This document shows, piece after piece, positions 1 to 8,279 of a stretch of 22,813 bases of DNA (position 1 is the stretch's first letter; each line of letters starts with the position of its first letter). The position numbers and the translations under genes were made by a program. The DNA comes from a virus: IMG/VR virus record IMGVR_UViG_3300043466_002203, positions 1-22,813 of that record. The stretch is one strand, 5' to 3'. A model generated the notes under the pieces. That model saw only the letters and a program-made list of their open reading frames with translations. It searched no databases and had not been told where the DNA came from.

Positions 1-477
1 CGTGGCGACCTTGGTTGAACCGACATAGTTGGTGATCAGTGCCACCGTGCCAGCACCCACGCCGCCGGTGATGCGCAGGATCATCCCCGTGTAGAACCCG
101 TTCACCGCGCTGGCCGCTGCAGCGAGGGTGATGGTGTTTACACCACCAGCGGTTGCGGTTCCGGTAACGACTGACGCGGTTGTGGTGGCTGCGAAACCGC
201 ACGCCGTGATCAGTCGGCCAGGCCGGGGGGCAGCACCGACAACGCCCGAGCCGGCCAGTTCCACGCCGAACTCGCAGCCGCTGCGAACGTTGGCCATGAA
301 CTGTTCGCCCGCGCCGAGGTAGCCCCGCACCAGCTCGCGTTGCACCGTGTCGCCCTGCATGGGCGTGGGGTTCAGGCTCTGCAGCAGGATGGCATCCGCG
401 CCGTCGGGTACAGGATCGACGCCGTAAGTGGCCTCAGACTCGACAACAATCCAACGCTTGTTCGTTTGAAGGCCCAT
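1..477 (-). CDS. Phage tail tube / major tail protein (partial, C-terminus beyond window)
   Basis: The frame opens at an ATG at 477 and stays open for 159 codons to the window edge, so the C-terminus is missing. The protein begins MGLQTNKRWIVVESEATYG, followed by a stretch about early residues in which a 'PMQGDTVQRELVRGYLG' segment resembles the N-terminal part of siphovirus major tail (tube) proteins. A small-residue-rich beta-type region follows (TGTATAGGVNTITLAAAA). Tail tube subunits polymerise around the tape measure to form the DNA conduit. The start codon overlaps the stop of the 54-aa gene (TGATG), suggesting translational coupling. Position after the tail terminator fits a lambda-like order. 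The tail-tube call rests on resemblance and position; the reading frame itself is certain. Confidence 0.7.
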   Translation of the reverse strand, partial: MGLQTNKRWIVVESEATYGVDPVPDGADAILLQSLNPTPMQGDTVQRELVRGYLGAGEQFMANVRSGCEFGVELAGSGVVGAAPRPGRLITACGFAATTTASVVTGTATAGGVNTITLAAAASAVNGFYTGMILRITGGVGAGTVALITNYVGSTKVAT

Positions 478-641
478 CAGATTTCCTCAGTTTTGGGTTT
501 ACGCTCGCCAGTGCTCATATCCAGCACGTACTCACCGCCCAGACCCGCAAAAGGATCAGGCGCAGGACACGCCACCGGTTCAGGTGCAGGACACACCAAT
601 GGCGCGGATTCCTCCGGTGCAGGGTCTGTGGTTCGAGCCAT
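477..641 (-). CDS. Small proline-rich phage protein (54 aa)
   Basis: An ATG at 641 opens a 54-codon frame ending in TGA at 477-479, which shares one base with the ATG of the tail tube gene. The protein carries two near-identical short units, VCPAPEPVACPAPDP, then FAGLGGEYVLDMSTGERKPKTEEI. The DNA repeat behind these units is visible around 555-595. I do not recognise a family. The location between tail terminator and tail tube, with coupled overlap, makes a real gene likely. It has no obvious membrane segment or signal peptide. Confidence 0.6.
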   Translation of the reverse strand: MARTTDPAPEESAPLVCPAPEPVACPAPDPFAGLGGEYVLDMSTGERKPKTEEI

Positions 642-660
642 AGCGCTGGGTCGTGTACTT

Positions 661-677
661 CAGGCTATGGAGACGAT
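661..677 (-). promoter_or_regulatory. Candidate late-gene motif, copy 1 (CTCCATAGCCTG)
   Basis: On the minus strand the gap before the 54-aa gene holds ATCGTCTCCATAGCCTG, about 20 bases from the ATG. The same core, YCCRTASSCTR, occurs before four other structural genes (copies at 6620, 8263, 10754 and 11969). It contains a TANNNT hexamer of the cyanobacterial -10 type. Function is inferred from recurrence only. Confidence 0.4.
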
Positions 678-1106
678 TCAGATGCCCAGATCTTCAATGC
701 TGGTGCGGTATGTGACCCGGTATGTGAGCACCTCCCACACCGCTGCAGACTCGGCCCGCTCAAACTCAGGCGCGCGACTCATCGGCCAAATGTCCATCAC
801 CAGGCCGCCCAAACTGCGGTCGGCCATCAACAGGCCGTGGATCGACTTCACCACTGGATCGGCCACCTGATCGGGAACAGCGCCGCGCGCATAGACGGCG
901 ATCACCAGGGTCAGCGTGTGGTCGATTTTGCAGGTGCTCACCGGTTCAGGGGTGGCGGTGCTGGGGCCTGGCTCGATCACCACCGAGGGTGATTCATTGC
1001 GGCTGAATGCTTCCTGCCTGGAGCGATACACGCGGCCTGTCGCGCCTGTGGTGGCGGCCAGCAGGGTGTCTACAGCGTCAAGGATCTGTTCGCGTTTGGT
1101 GGTCAT
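678..1106 (-). CDS. Tail terminator/completion-like phage protein
   Basis: A 142-aa protein starts at an ATG at 1106, four bases inside the preceding gene (ATGA overlap). Features match small tail-completion proteins of siphoviruses: an N-terminal helix (REQILDAVDTLLAA), then VYRSRQEAFSRNESPSVVIEP, a beta strand HTLTLVIAVYARG, PDQVADPVVKSIHGLLMAD, and a C-terminal ending TYRVTYRTSIEDL. I have seen this pattern in unnamed phage proteins upstream of tail tube genes. Such proteins cap the tail tube and join it to the head. Its place immediately before the tail tube gene agrees. Family membership is from memory of sequence pattern and not proven; a head-tail adaptor is the alternative. Confidence 0.6.
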   Translation of the reverse strand: MTTKREQILDAVDTLLAATTGATGRVYRSRQEAFSRNESPSVVIEPGPSTATPEPVSTCKIDHTLTLVIAVYARGAVPDQVADPVVKSIHGLLMADRSLGGLVMDIWPMSRAPEFERAESAAVWEVLTYRVTYRTSIEDLGI

Positions 1107-1603
1107 GCCCAGGCCTCATTCACGTCAGGCGTTGCAGGATCGTCAGCAACAAACTGGCCGCCTGCATCACGCGCGCGCTCCGGTGTGGGCGGTGCCAGCA
1201 GATAGGTTCCGCTCAGGTGGTATGTGGTCATCAGCGCCGACAACTCAGCAGCGTGTGCCTCCGTCAGCGCCACCTGGCCCAGCAACAGCCAGATCGCGCC
1301 TTGCATTGCCCCGGGATTCACCCTGCCGGACATCGCGTCCTGCATGGCGCTCACGAAGATCGCCAGTGCTCTGGCCAGCTCAGCCGTGGCAGGCATCATC
1401 ACGACCGAGCGGTACGTCAGGCTGTCGAGTAGGCCGCTGTAGAACCCCACATAGTCCGGCTCCACTGGCGCCGGCTGCAGATACCCTGCCGCTGCAGACT
1501 CAACCTCTGCTGGTGTCGCCGTGGCGGGTAGCACCAGCGGTGGGCGGGATGGGTTGCGATCGTCCGTGATCGTGATGCCAGTGGGGGAATACGCGATGGC
1601 CAT
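1103..1603 (-). CDS. Hypothetical phage protein downstream of tail fibre (166 aa)
   Basis: I place the start at the ATG at 1603, which shares one base with the TAA stop of the fibre gene (TAATG); a longer reading that begins inside the fibre gene is less likely. The protein starts MAIAYSPTGITITDDRNPSR, has a helical middle (ATAELARALAIFVSAMQDAMSG) and a hydrophobic run GAIWLLLGQVALTEAHAAELS, and ends DVNEAWA. It overlaps the tail terminator start by four bases. I recognise no domain. Genes directly downstream of tail fibres often encode fibre-associated proteins or assembly chaperones, so that is a reasonable guess and nothing more. Confidence 0.65.
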   Translation of the reverse strand: MAIAYSPTGITITDDRNPSRPPLVLPATATPAEVESAAAGYLQPAPVEPDYVGFYSGLLDSLTYRSVVMMPATAELARALAIFVSAMQDAMSGRVNPGAMQGAIWLLLGQVALTEAHAAELSALMTTYHLSGTYLLAPPTPERARDAGGQFVADDPATPDVNEAWA

Positions 1604-3879
1604 TACAGGAGCGCCGTGACGTACAGGTACACAATTCCGCCGCGTGGGCCGGCTCCCTGCAAAGTCGTCGCCCCGGCCGTCAACGTTGGCCACGTGCCGA
1701 ATGTTGCAGCCGCCGACCGCCATGGGTTGGCTGCGGTATTGCCAGTTGATAACTGAGCCAGTGTTGGCGCTCCTACAATTGCCCCCGTATTCAAAGATGA
1801 GCCTGTAAAGCCTTGCAATGCTGGAGTGCCATCGCTATTCGCGGCCATCCAATACGTCACGCCGCCAGTCAAATTGAAATCAGCAACGTTGTCTGACACG
1901 GTTGTTGCTGTCGCTGAACTCAAGCTCGCCGTTGTTGCAAGCGGTGCACCATCTGGTTCGCCATTTGCTGATCCGTATATCGCCAGCTGAATTGATGTGC
2001 TCGCAACTGCTGTATTGACGCGCGCGCCGAGTTCACCAATCGTGACCGATCGGTCCAACACAAACGGATGCAGCGCAATGTTGTTCGCCACCATTGTGTT
2101 GCCAGTCGCTGCCACGGTATTGACCGGTGAAATCCAATACCCCGCCGTGTATTGCTGGTTGCTGGAGCCGCCGCCGCCACCACCAGTAGCGCTCAGCGTT
2201 CCGCCGCTCAGGCTCAGGCCGCTGCCGACTGCTGCAGTCGCCAGTGCGCTCAGGCCCAGGTTGGTCCGGGCCGTTGCTGCATTGCCCAGATTCGCCAGGT
2301 TGTCGGCTGCATTCAGCAGCAGCCGCTCAGCGTTCCCTGAGTCCCGATACCGCAGCGTGTCGGAGACCGCATAGATCTGCCGCGCACCCGGTGAGCCAGC
2401 AGCGCCATTCGGTAGCGTCAGCGCCGTGGCCGGGGCGATCACCGCCGGCAGGTCAGTCATCAACAGCGCACGGAATCCTGGTGTTGCCGCAGCGCCTGAT
2501 CCAGGCCCGGCGAACACCAGCCCAGCGGCTTGATCTACCAGCGTGGCGCTCAGTGTTCCGGCAGCCGTCACCGGGCTGCCGGCCACCGTGAATATCCCCG
2601 GCAGGCTCAGGCCCACGCTGGTCACAGTGCCCGATCCGCCGCCCGTGCCGCCGCCTGTTGCCACCAGCGCACCGCCTGAAATCGCCAGGCCCGCACCGAT
2701 CGAGATGGCCTCGGCTACACCTGTGCCGGCTGATGCGCGGCCCATCAGGGTGCCGCTTGCCAGGCTGGTTGAAATCTCAGGCGTGGCGCCGCCGGTGCTG
2801 GCCAGCAGACCCGTAGCAGTCACGCCCGTGACGGTCCCGTTTCCAGTTCCCGCGCCGATCGCCGCCCGTGCTGCTGCCGCATCGGCCTGGGTCAGCAACG
2901 ACCGGCCGAACGTCGTGGTGCTCAGTGCTGCAATCGCCGTCAGATCTGAATCCAGCGGCTGATATGTGGTGGCTGCTGTCGCCGCACTCAGTGCCCCTGT
3001 AATCCGGCTGTCATCGCCAGCCGCTACGGTCCCGGCCGTGGTGCCGACGCCCAATGTTGCAGCGCCACCCAGGCCCAGCGTGGTGCGCTGTGCGGCAGCG
3101 TTTGCATCATCCAGCAGCGCTTTTCCTGCTGTCGTGATGTCGCCGCCGAGCTTGGCGGTGTTGACCGCGCCGGCATCAATTACCCACGTGCTGCCTGACC
3201 CCGACACCGTGATGTCGCCCTTGTCGCCGTCGCTAATCCCCCCGCCGCCACCCGTGGGCAGATTCGTCAGCTGCGATCCATCGACCGCCGGCAGTCGGCC
3301 CGTCGTCGGGTCCAGCCGCACCAGGTTGCCCGCTGCTGTGCCGTGGTTGAGCGCCGCTGCAGTGCCCAGCGCGGACTCCAGCGCATAGCCAGGATGGGGA
3401 TCCGCAGCTGCAGCGTGTTCGCTCACCGCACTGGCAGCGGTCCCTGATGGATCCGCGCCCACGTTCGCCGCGCTCGGCATGGCGTGAACGTGGTTATCGC
3501 GCGCGTAATTCGTGCCATTGCCCGCTGCTGCCGTGCCCAGTGGTTGCGGAGTCGCTGAGGCTGCAGCTGGAATCGTCGGCCGCCCGCTCAGGTCGCCGTA
3601 CGCGCCACTGGTGGCCACCGCAGCCAGGCCGCCCGGCTGCACTGCTGTAGCTGCCAGCGCACCCTGCGCAGCGGTCGCATAGGCCGCGTTGCCCTCGGTG
3701 GATGTCAAATACTGGGGGTGGGGATCCGCAGCCGCAACGTGACCGGCGACGGCAGCGGTGGCAGCGCCCGTAGCCTCGCGCGCCTCAATCGCATCCTCCA
3801 GCTTGTCCAGGTTGCCGTCGTGATCCGCTGCCGTTAGCGGGCTCCCCTTGATCAGTCGCCGGATCAGATTCAGGCTCAT
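1603..3879 (-). CDS. Tail fibre protein (receptor-binding)
   Basis: A 758-aa protein starting at the ATG at 3879. The N-terminus (SLNLIRRLIKGSPLTAADHDGNLDKLEDAI) is typical of virion-anchoring segments. Two HVAAADPHPQYL / HAAAADPHPGYAL units, the classic phage tail-fibre repeat, follow at about residues 47 and 155. Further on come DNHVHAMP, DGSQLTNLP, many alanine/glycine/threonine-rich strand repeats of a trimeric shaft, and a glycine hinge. The last about 180 residues (from NQQYTAGYWISP) form a distinct domain with LAIYGSANGEPDGAPLATT and VTYWMAANSDG, resembling beta-sandwich tips that bind host surface sugars. Low-complexity repeats make exact homology hard to assign. The gene sits between the head-tail joiner and tail terminator, an unusual place for a fibre gene. 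Confidence 0.85.
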   Translation of the reverse strand: MSLNLIRRLIKGSPLTAADHDGNLDKLEDAIEAREATGAATAAVAGHVAAADPHPQYLTSTEGNAAYATAAQGALAATAVQPGGLAAVATSGAYGDLSGRPTIPAAASATPQPLGTAAAGNGTNYARDNHVHAMPSAANVGADPSGTAASAVSEHAAAADPHPGYALESALGTAAALNHGTAAGNLVRLDPTTGRLPAVDGSQLTNLPTGGGGGISDGDKGDITVSGSGSTWVIDAGAVNTAKLGGDITTAGKALLDDANAAAQRTTLGLGGAATLGVGTTAGTVAAGDDSRITGALSAATAATTYQPLDSDLTAIAALSTTTFGRSLLTQADAAAARAAIGAGTGNGTVTGVTATGLLASTGGATPEISTSLASGTLMGRASAGTGVAEAISIGAGLAISGGALVATGGGTGGGSGTVTSVGLSLPGIFTVAGSPVTAAGTLSATLVDQAAGLVFAGPGSGAAATPGFRALLMTDLPAVIAPATALTLPNGAAGSPGARQIYAVSDTLRYRDSGNAERLLLNAADNLANLGNAATARTNLGLSALATAAVGSGLSLSGGTLSATGGGGGGSSNQQYTAGYWISPVNTVAATGNTMVANNIALHPFVLDRSVTIGELGARVNTAVASTSIQLAIYGSANGEPDGAPLATTASLSSATATTVSDNVADFNLTGGVTYWMAANSDGTPALQGFTGSSLNTGAIVGAPTLAQLSTGNTAANPWRSAAATFGTWPTLTAGATTLQGAGPRGGIVYLYVTALL

Positions 3880-4232
3880 GCGAATACTCCCTCTTCGTAG
3901 ATTCCGGCTTCGAATACTCCTGCAATGTCGAGGATCTGCTCCAGCAGCACAATCGACAGCAGGCCATCAGCCATTCGCATCGGCTCGTGCCGCACCTTGT
4001 ACGTTGCGCCGTCAACACTCAGCTGATCGCCATACGTCAGATTTCCCAGCTCGCTGGTTTTGACCGTCAGCGCATTTTCCAGGCTCAACACCTGCTCATC
4101 CAGCACGATCTCCGACTTGCGGTCGAACATCCCGAACGTGCTCAGCTGGCCAAACTGCACCGCCACACGGCCCAGCCGTCTTGATGTGGCTTCCCACATC
4201 CGCAGATGCAATCTGTCCCAGGGGTTGGCCAT
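3876..4232 (-). CDS. Head-tail joining protein, lambda gpFII-like
   Basis: 118 aa from an ATG at 4232; the stop overlaps the fibre gene start by four bases (ATGA). The protein contains SLENALTVKTSELGNLTYGDQLSVDGATYKVRHEP followed by MADGLLSIVLLEQ, the pattern seen in gpFII-type attachment proteins that bridge the portal/connector ring and the tail. It lies directly after the decoration protein, as in lambda (D-E-FI-FII). The middle part with its turn (GDQLSVDG) is the strongest resemblance. The N-terminus (MANPWDRLHLRMWEATSRRLG) is helical and specific to this protein. A structural joiner is likely; the exact family is from memory. Confidence 0.7.
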   Translation of the reverse strand: MANPWDRLHLRMWEATSRRLGRVAVQFGQLSTFGMFDRKSEIVLDEQVLSLENALTVKTSELGNLTYGDQLSVDGATYKVRHEPMRMADGLLSIVLLEQILDIAGVFEAGIYEEGVFA

Positions 4233-4249
4233 GGCCTCAGAAAGAATTA

Positions 4250-4269
4250 GGCCCCGGGAAACCGGGGCC
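4250..4269 (-). terminator. Hairpin between decoration and joiner genes, possible attenuator
   Basis: A perfect 8-bp stem (GGCCCCGG/CCGGGGCC) with a 4-base loop lies in the 45-base gap between the decoration protein stop and the joiner start. On the minus strand it is followed by TAATTCTTTCT, a weak T-rich tail. It could partly terminate transcripts, so that capsid genes are expressed above the tail genes, or protect the 3' end of capsid mRNA. The stem is certain; the role is inferred. Confidence 0.5.
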
Positions 4270-4277
4270 AGAGGGGG

Positions 4278-4610
4278 TCAGTTGGACAGGCGCACGCGCA
4301 CCGTGGTGGCAGCCTGAGCCGCCACTTCAATCGCATGGCCGACCTGCTTCCGAGTGCCGCTGGAGCTGTTGCCCGACACGGAACCAGCACTGAAGAACAC
4401 CGGACCGCCCCGCGTGGTGGCGTCACCAGCTGCGCCGGTCAGCTTGGGGAAGGTGTAGACACCGGTCATCGCCAGGGCCCCAGTGGCGCCGTTGGCGATA
4501 GCGGTCACGGCCACACCGTGCAGGTCGCCAACTTGCACCAGCTCACCGCTGGCGATATTGGCGGCTGCTGTGTGGTCGAGATAATCGCCATTTTGGACAT
4601 CGTTTCTCAT
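4278..4610 (-). CDS. DUF2190-type capsid decoration protein
   Basis: 110 aa starting at an ATG at 4610. The opening (RNDVQNGDYLDHTAAANIASGELVQVGDLHGVAV) and the following GVYTFPKLTGAAGDATTRGGPVFF match the DUF2190 pattern, a small beta-rich protein that binds the outside of HK97-fold capsids and stabilises them. It is encoded directly downstream of the fused protease-capsid gene, the usual place for a decoration protein. No Shine-Dalgarno sequence is evident in the 30-base gap, so the start rests on the family pattern. The ending VRVRLSN is consistent with a final beta strand. Confidence 0.8.
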   Translation of the reverse strand: MRNDVQNGDYLDHTAAANIASGELVQVGDLHGVAVTAIANGATGALAMTGVYTFPKLTGAAGDATTRGGPVFFSAGSVSGNSSSGTRKQVGHAIEVAAQAATTVRVRLSN

Positions 4611-4640
4611 TGGATCAATGCGATGGGATTAGGTGATCAA

Positions 4641-6614
4641 TCAAACGTTCTTGGAACGGTAGAAACCGCGCCAGTCCTTCACCGCTGCGCCGAAATCGAA
4701 GCGGGCCAGCAGCTCAATGCCGTCAGGATCGCGCTTCTCAGTCGTGGTAACAGTCGGGCCTTCCTCGCCGGCGAGGTAGCCATAGACGATCCCTTCGACA
4801 GCGCCAGGCGAGGTGGCCAGATACCACACATCAGCAGCACCATCAAGCCTTGGCTCAACGATCAGCTCCATGTTGGTGGTCTGGGCGTTCACCACAGGGC
4901 CGTTATCGCCAGTGCGTACCGAAGGCGCAAAACCCGACGGGAACAGGAACTGCAGAGCGGTGCTCTCCAGGTCCGTGGGGACGATCAGATACGACGGCGT
5001 GATGTTGATCGTGTTGCCGGCGAGGTCGGTCTGCTTCCGCATCGCCTTCTTGGCGGTGTTGAAGCCGCTGGTGCTGATCGTCAGACCCGTCGATCCGCCC
5101 ATGTTGTTGTGGGCAGCGTTGAACAGTGCCACGTTGTCAACACTGGTGGCGGAGTTGCCGGTGATCAAGCCCCAGATCAAGTTGCTCTCCAGGCGACGGA
5201 AACCGCGGCCCAGCATCTCCGGCGCCCGCTCCATTGCAGAGAGGTCGTCATTGATGATGGCCTGACGGGTCAGGCTGATCTTCCGGGCGTACGTTGCAAG
5301 CCGCCAGGTGTGCTGACCTTCAACCAGCGTGCCAGCCTTGTACTCACCACCCTCAAGCAGGGGCTCAGGGGTGAGCGCGCCAGCCACAATCAGATCGTTG
5401 GCTTGCTTGAAATCAGGCAGGTTGCGCTGACGTGCAATCGGGCGCCAGGTGTGGGGCTCTTCCTCGTAGGCAGCATCCAGGGTCTTGCCGGCCAGGTTGG
5501 AGAACAGCAGCGGGAAATCGCTGGTGCTGTGGAAACCACGGGTGACCAGCTCGGTCTTCGACATCCCCCGGGTATTCACGCCCCGCATCTCCAGGCACTG
5601 GCGGGCCAGTTCGAGCAGCGTGTAGGAACGGAACTCCCGGCCCAGTTCGGCGGCTTCGCCCTTCAGCACGCCAGGACGGATGCGGGCCTCCAGGCCTGCC
5701 GAGATGCCGCGCAGCAGGGTGTCGCCAGAGTCGCGAGTCACCTCAACGCGGGCAGGGTGGCCGAGGGCAGCAGGGCCGTTTTCGTCGCGGACATCGCCGC
5801 CCTCAAGGCGCAGGCGCATCAGGCGCACGGCCTCGCGGCTGCACTCCATCACATTCTTGCCGGAGCGGATCAGCTCGTCCGTCTGCTCGCTGGTCAGGCC
5901 AGCGTCTTGGCCGAGGCGGAGAAGGTCGCGCTCCCTGCGAAGCTCGGCAGCAGTGCGCTGAAGTTCCGCATCCACAGCGGGCGCAGGCGTGGGAGTGGGG
6001 TCGGTGGAGCGGGCCTGGCTCGCAGGCTGCTGCTCGGCCGGATCACCTCCGGCCTGTTTGTTCAGGTTGTCGGGCATGGAAGTGTCCGGGATAATTGGTT
6101 GACTACGGGTTTGCGCTTTCGCGTCAAAGGGCACACCCACCAGGCTGAGTTCCATTGGCTCCCAGTCCAGTGCGCGGTAGGTCGGCGGTTCGCCATCTAC
6201 ACCGCGGATTGGATCAGACCACTTGTGGACCTGATACCCAACACTCACGTTGCGGATGATGCCGCTGGCCACATCACGGAAAATCGGCTCTACCTCTGCA
6301 CGCTCCGAAAAGCGCACCCGGGCTCTGCCTTCTCCGTTTTCAATCCACGCCCGCTCCACCACCCCGAGGATGTTGGACAGGTCGGCGGATTGATGACTGT
6401 TCAACAGCGATGCGCCATTGTTCAGCCGGTCCAGGCGGACGGCGCCAGAGCTCATGTCGAGCTCTTCGTACCAGTCGCCATCGAACCAAGAGGCACGCCG
6501 CCCCCTGGCGCCAGTGGTCCAGGTGAGCTCGATTGTGCGAGCGTCAGGATTCAGCGTCGCCGGCTGGAAAGCCGCGCGCCGCATATCGCTGGGTTGGGGG
6601 TGTTGATGCTCCAT
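4641..6614 (-). CDS. Fused prohead protease-major capsid protein
   Basis: 657 aa from an ATG at 6614. Residues about 15-170 are an HK97-type (U35) prohead protease: a histidine in LLNSHQ (H74), a serine in NVSVGYQV (S124) and an acidic WEPMELSLVGVP motif at about 151-162. A proline/alanine linker (180-215) leads to a charged helical region (215-275) that may act as a scaffold. The rest, about 300-657, is a capsid domain with HTWRLATYARKISLTRQAI and GRGFRRLESNLIWGLI, resembling gpT-like major head proteins. Such proteins self-cleave during prohead maturation, releasing the capsid subunit. The fusion is known in several phage groups. The gene lies between portal and decoration genes as expected. 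Confidence 0.9.
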   Translation of the reverse strand: MEHQHPQPSDMRRAAFQPATLNPDARTIELTWTTGARGRRASWFDGDWYEELDMSSGAVRLDRLNNGASLLNSHQSADLSNILGVVERAWIENGEGRARVRFSERAEVEPIFRDVASGIIRNVSVGYQVHKWSDPIRGVDGEPPTYRALDWEPMELSLVGVPFDAKAQTRSQPIIPDTSMPDNLNKQAGGDPAEQQPASQARSTDPTPTPAPAVDAELQRTAAELRRERDLLRLGQDAGLTSEQTDELIRSGKNVMECSREAVRLMRLRLEGGDVRDENGPAALGHPARVEVTRDSGDTLLRGISAGLEARIRPGVLKGEAAELGREFRSYTLLELARQCLEMRGVNTRGMSKTELVTRGFHSTSDFPLLFSNLAGKTLDAAYEEEPHTWRPIARQRNLPDFKQANDLIVAGALTPEPLLEGGEYKAGTLVEGQHTWRLATYARKISLTRQAIINDDLSAMERAPEMLGRGFRRLESNLIWGLITGNSATSVDNVALFNAAHNNMGGSTGLTISTSGFNTAKKAMRKQTDLAGNTINITPSYLIVPTDLESTALQFLFPSGFAPSVRTGDNGPVVNAQTTNMELIVEPRLDGAADVWYLATSPGAVEGIVYGYLAGEEGPTVTTTEKRDPDGIELLARFDFGAAVKDWRGFYRSKNV

Positions 6615-6619
6615 GCCAA

Positions 6620-6635
6620 CAGCCTATGGAGCTTC
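6620..6635 (-). promoter_or_regulatory. Candidate late-gene motif, copy 2 (CTCCATAGGCTG)
   Basis: The minus strand reads GAAGCTCCATAGGCTG six bases before the capsid ATG. The TAG inside the motif is also the stop codon of the portal gene. It shares the YCCRTASSCTR core with four other structural gene leaders. Being so close to the start, a promoter here would give an almost leaderless transcript; a translational or RNA-processing role is equally possible. Confidence 0.35.
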
Positions 6636-8048
6636 CGTATCCGCATCCTCAACGGACACCGCTGGCTGGCCACTGGCGCCATCGACGCTTAAGGCCAGAC
6701 CCTTGGCGCGGGCGTTGGCAATGTCTTCCTCCAGCTCCGCCATCACTTCCGCTGGGATGAATCCAAGCGACCGTTGAACCTCAGACAGCGACATGAAGCC
6801 AGCCTTCACCCCTTCAATCAGCGAGGCGATCTCCTTAGCTGGGTCGATCAACTCCCGCCGCGGTGGCGTCCAGATCATCCGCCGCGGACCGCGGACCTGG
6901 GCCAGCTTGGCTGCATCGTTGAACCACCGATGCACCGGGTCCATCACCTGCGGGATTGTCAGGTTCCATCGCCAGGCTGCAATCTGCCGGTGGAACTCGA
7001 TCCAGCCCATGCGGCCAGAGCTGAAGTTCACATCAGACAGAATCCCGGTCAGCGCTTCGAACGTGATGCCGTAGCCGGCAGCCACAGCATGGAGGTGATA
7101 CTTCTGATGCTCGACATAATCCGGTGCGACTGGCGGATTGGCAAACGTGATCTGCTTGCCATCGGGCAGGATCTCGATTGCACCCGGCTCCAGTGTTTCG
7201 GTCAGCGCTGCTACGGATGCCGACTCGCCCGGCTCGTTCGAGTACACGAACGCCGTGAAACACGCGGCGATCTTGGCCTTCAACAACATCGCCTGGGCAA
7301 TGTCGTCAATGTCACGCAGGTGCAGGAGCACCGCTGAGCCAAACGGCACGCCGATCGCTTGCTGCGGGCGGTTCACCTCGTAGGTGTGCAGGATTTCACT
7401 GGCCGGCACGAAGTCACTCTGGATCTTCACGCCGTTCCATTCCGTCTCGCCAGGGTGGGTCTGGCGGATGTAGTACCCCTCTAGCCGGCCCTCGCGGTCG
7501 TACCGCTTGCCGAACTTGATGCGGCTGCCGTCATCCTTGCTGAAATCCAGCATGTCCGGCTCCAGCACCTGTAGCTTCAGTGGCACCAGGCCCTGATCAA
7601 TCATCCGCTCGTCAACGTGGCGGCGGATTAAGCAGCTGCCGCGCACGGCGGTGGTGCGGGCGATCAGCGCCTGCAGCCCGTACCAGTTCAGTTTGCCCGC
7701 ATGGTCACAATCGATCGTGTCGGCCCAGTCGTTCCATGCCTGGTCGTAACGCCTGCTGCCGCCGATCGGGCTGCCAATGATTCCATCACCCACCCAGTTG
7801 TTGACGATCACCCGAACGGCCCGACTGGCCCACGGGTTGGAATCAACCAGATCCTGATGCCGCCGCGTCAGCAGTCGCCACGCCGTGCGGATGTCGGCGT
7901 TCGGCCCGCCGTTGCGCGTGTACCAGTTCTCAGTGCGGCGGCTTTCCTTCGCTGATTCAAACGCCCGCAGGTGCGACACCGCCAGCTGCTTCTGTGCCTC
8001 TTTCAGCGCCAACTCCAGCTGCCCGCGCGTTGCTTTCTTGCTCGCCAT
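6624..8048 (-). CDS. Portal protein, lambda gpB family
   Basis: 474 aa. I choose the ATG at 8048, since the codon before it is TTG and an AGGAGAG ribosome site lies five bases upstream. The sequence shows the lambda-type portal pattern: RRHQDLVDSNPWASRAVRVIVNNWVGDGI near the N-terminus, RTTAVRGSCLIRR, LQVLEPDMLDF, ILHTYEVNRPQQAIGVPFGSAVLLHLRDIDD and SSGRMGWIEFHRQIAAWRW. The portal is the dodecameric ring at the unique capsid vertex through which DNA is pumped and to which connectors bind. Its start overlaps the gpW-like stop (TGATG), and its TAG stop is ten bases before the capsid gene. Length is within the family's usual range. Confidence 0.93.
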   Translation of the reverse strand: MASKKATRGQLELALKEAQKQLAVSHLRAFESAKESRRTENWYTRNGGPNADIRTAWRLLTRRHQDLVDSNPWASRAVRVIVNNWVGDGIIGSPIGGSRRYDQAWNDWADTIDCDHAGKLNWYGLQALIARTTAVRGSCLIRRHVDERMIDQGLVPLKLQVLEPDMLDFSKDDGSRIKFGKRYDREGRLEGYYIRQTHPGETEWNGVKIQSDFVPASEILHTYEVNRPQQAIGVPFGSAVLLHLRDIDDIAQAMLLKAKIAACFTAFVYSNEPGESASVAALTETLEPGAIEILPDGKQITFANPPVAPDYVEHQKYHLHAVAAGYGITFEALTGILSDVNFSSGRMGWIEFHRQIAAWRWNLTIPQVMDPVHRWFNDAAKLAQVRGPRRMIWTPPRRELIDPAKEIASLIEGVKAGFMSLSEVQRSLGFIPAEVMAELEEDIANARAKGLALSVDGASGQPAVSVEDADTEAP

Positions 8049-8245
8049 CAATCTCTCCTGAAACTGGCGTACCGGCGCTGACGCCCCGCACCGCTCACGC
8101 CCAGCTCCTCCTCCATCACTGCCTTCAGCTTCATCATTTCGGCCAGGCTCCGATATTCAATTTTTCGGCCATTGCTTGCCACCGTGGTAACACCCTCGGC
8201 AATCGCAGCCACCAGATCTTCGTACTGCTGCTGCGTGAATGCCAT
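8048..8245 (-). CDS. gpW-like head-tail connector
   Basis: 65 aa from an ATG at 8245 with a strong AGGAGG site seven bases upstream. The sequence MAFTQQQYEDLVAAIAEG, then VTTVASNGRKIEYRSLAEMMKLKAVMEEELG and a basic C-terminal tail, matches the gpW pattern: two helices flanking a beta hairpin (GRKIEYRS). gpW-type proteins plug the portal after packaging and provide the surface for tail attachment. Its place between large terminase and portal is exactly that of lambda W. The one-base overlap with the portal start suggests coupled translation. Confidence 0.85.
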   Translation of the reverse strand: MAFTQQQYEDLVAAIAEGVTTVASNGRKIEYRSLAEMMKLKAVMEEELGVSGAGRQRRYASFRRD

Positions 8246-8262
8246 GGAAGCACCTCCTGTCT

Positions 8263-8279
8263 CAGGCTACGGAGATGAT
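8263..8279 (-). promoter_or_regulatory. Candidate late-gene motif, copy 3 (CTCCGTAGCCTG)
   Basis: The minus strand reads ATCATCTCCGTAGCCTG, differing from copy 1 (661-677) at two of 17 positions. The TAG is the stop codon of the large terminase gene. An AGGAGG ribosome site and the gpW-like ATG follow within 20 bases. Recurrence at the same distance from a start codon makes selection plausible. Confidence 0.4.

Noticed and set aside
4335-6692. 785-codon plus-strand frame opposite the capsid gene
   Set aside because: It mirrors the codon structure of the protease-capsid gene on the other strand; the product has no recognisable domain.
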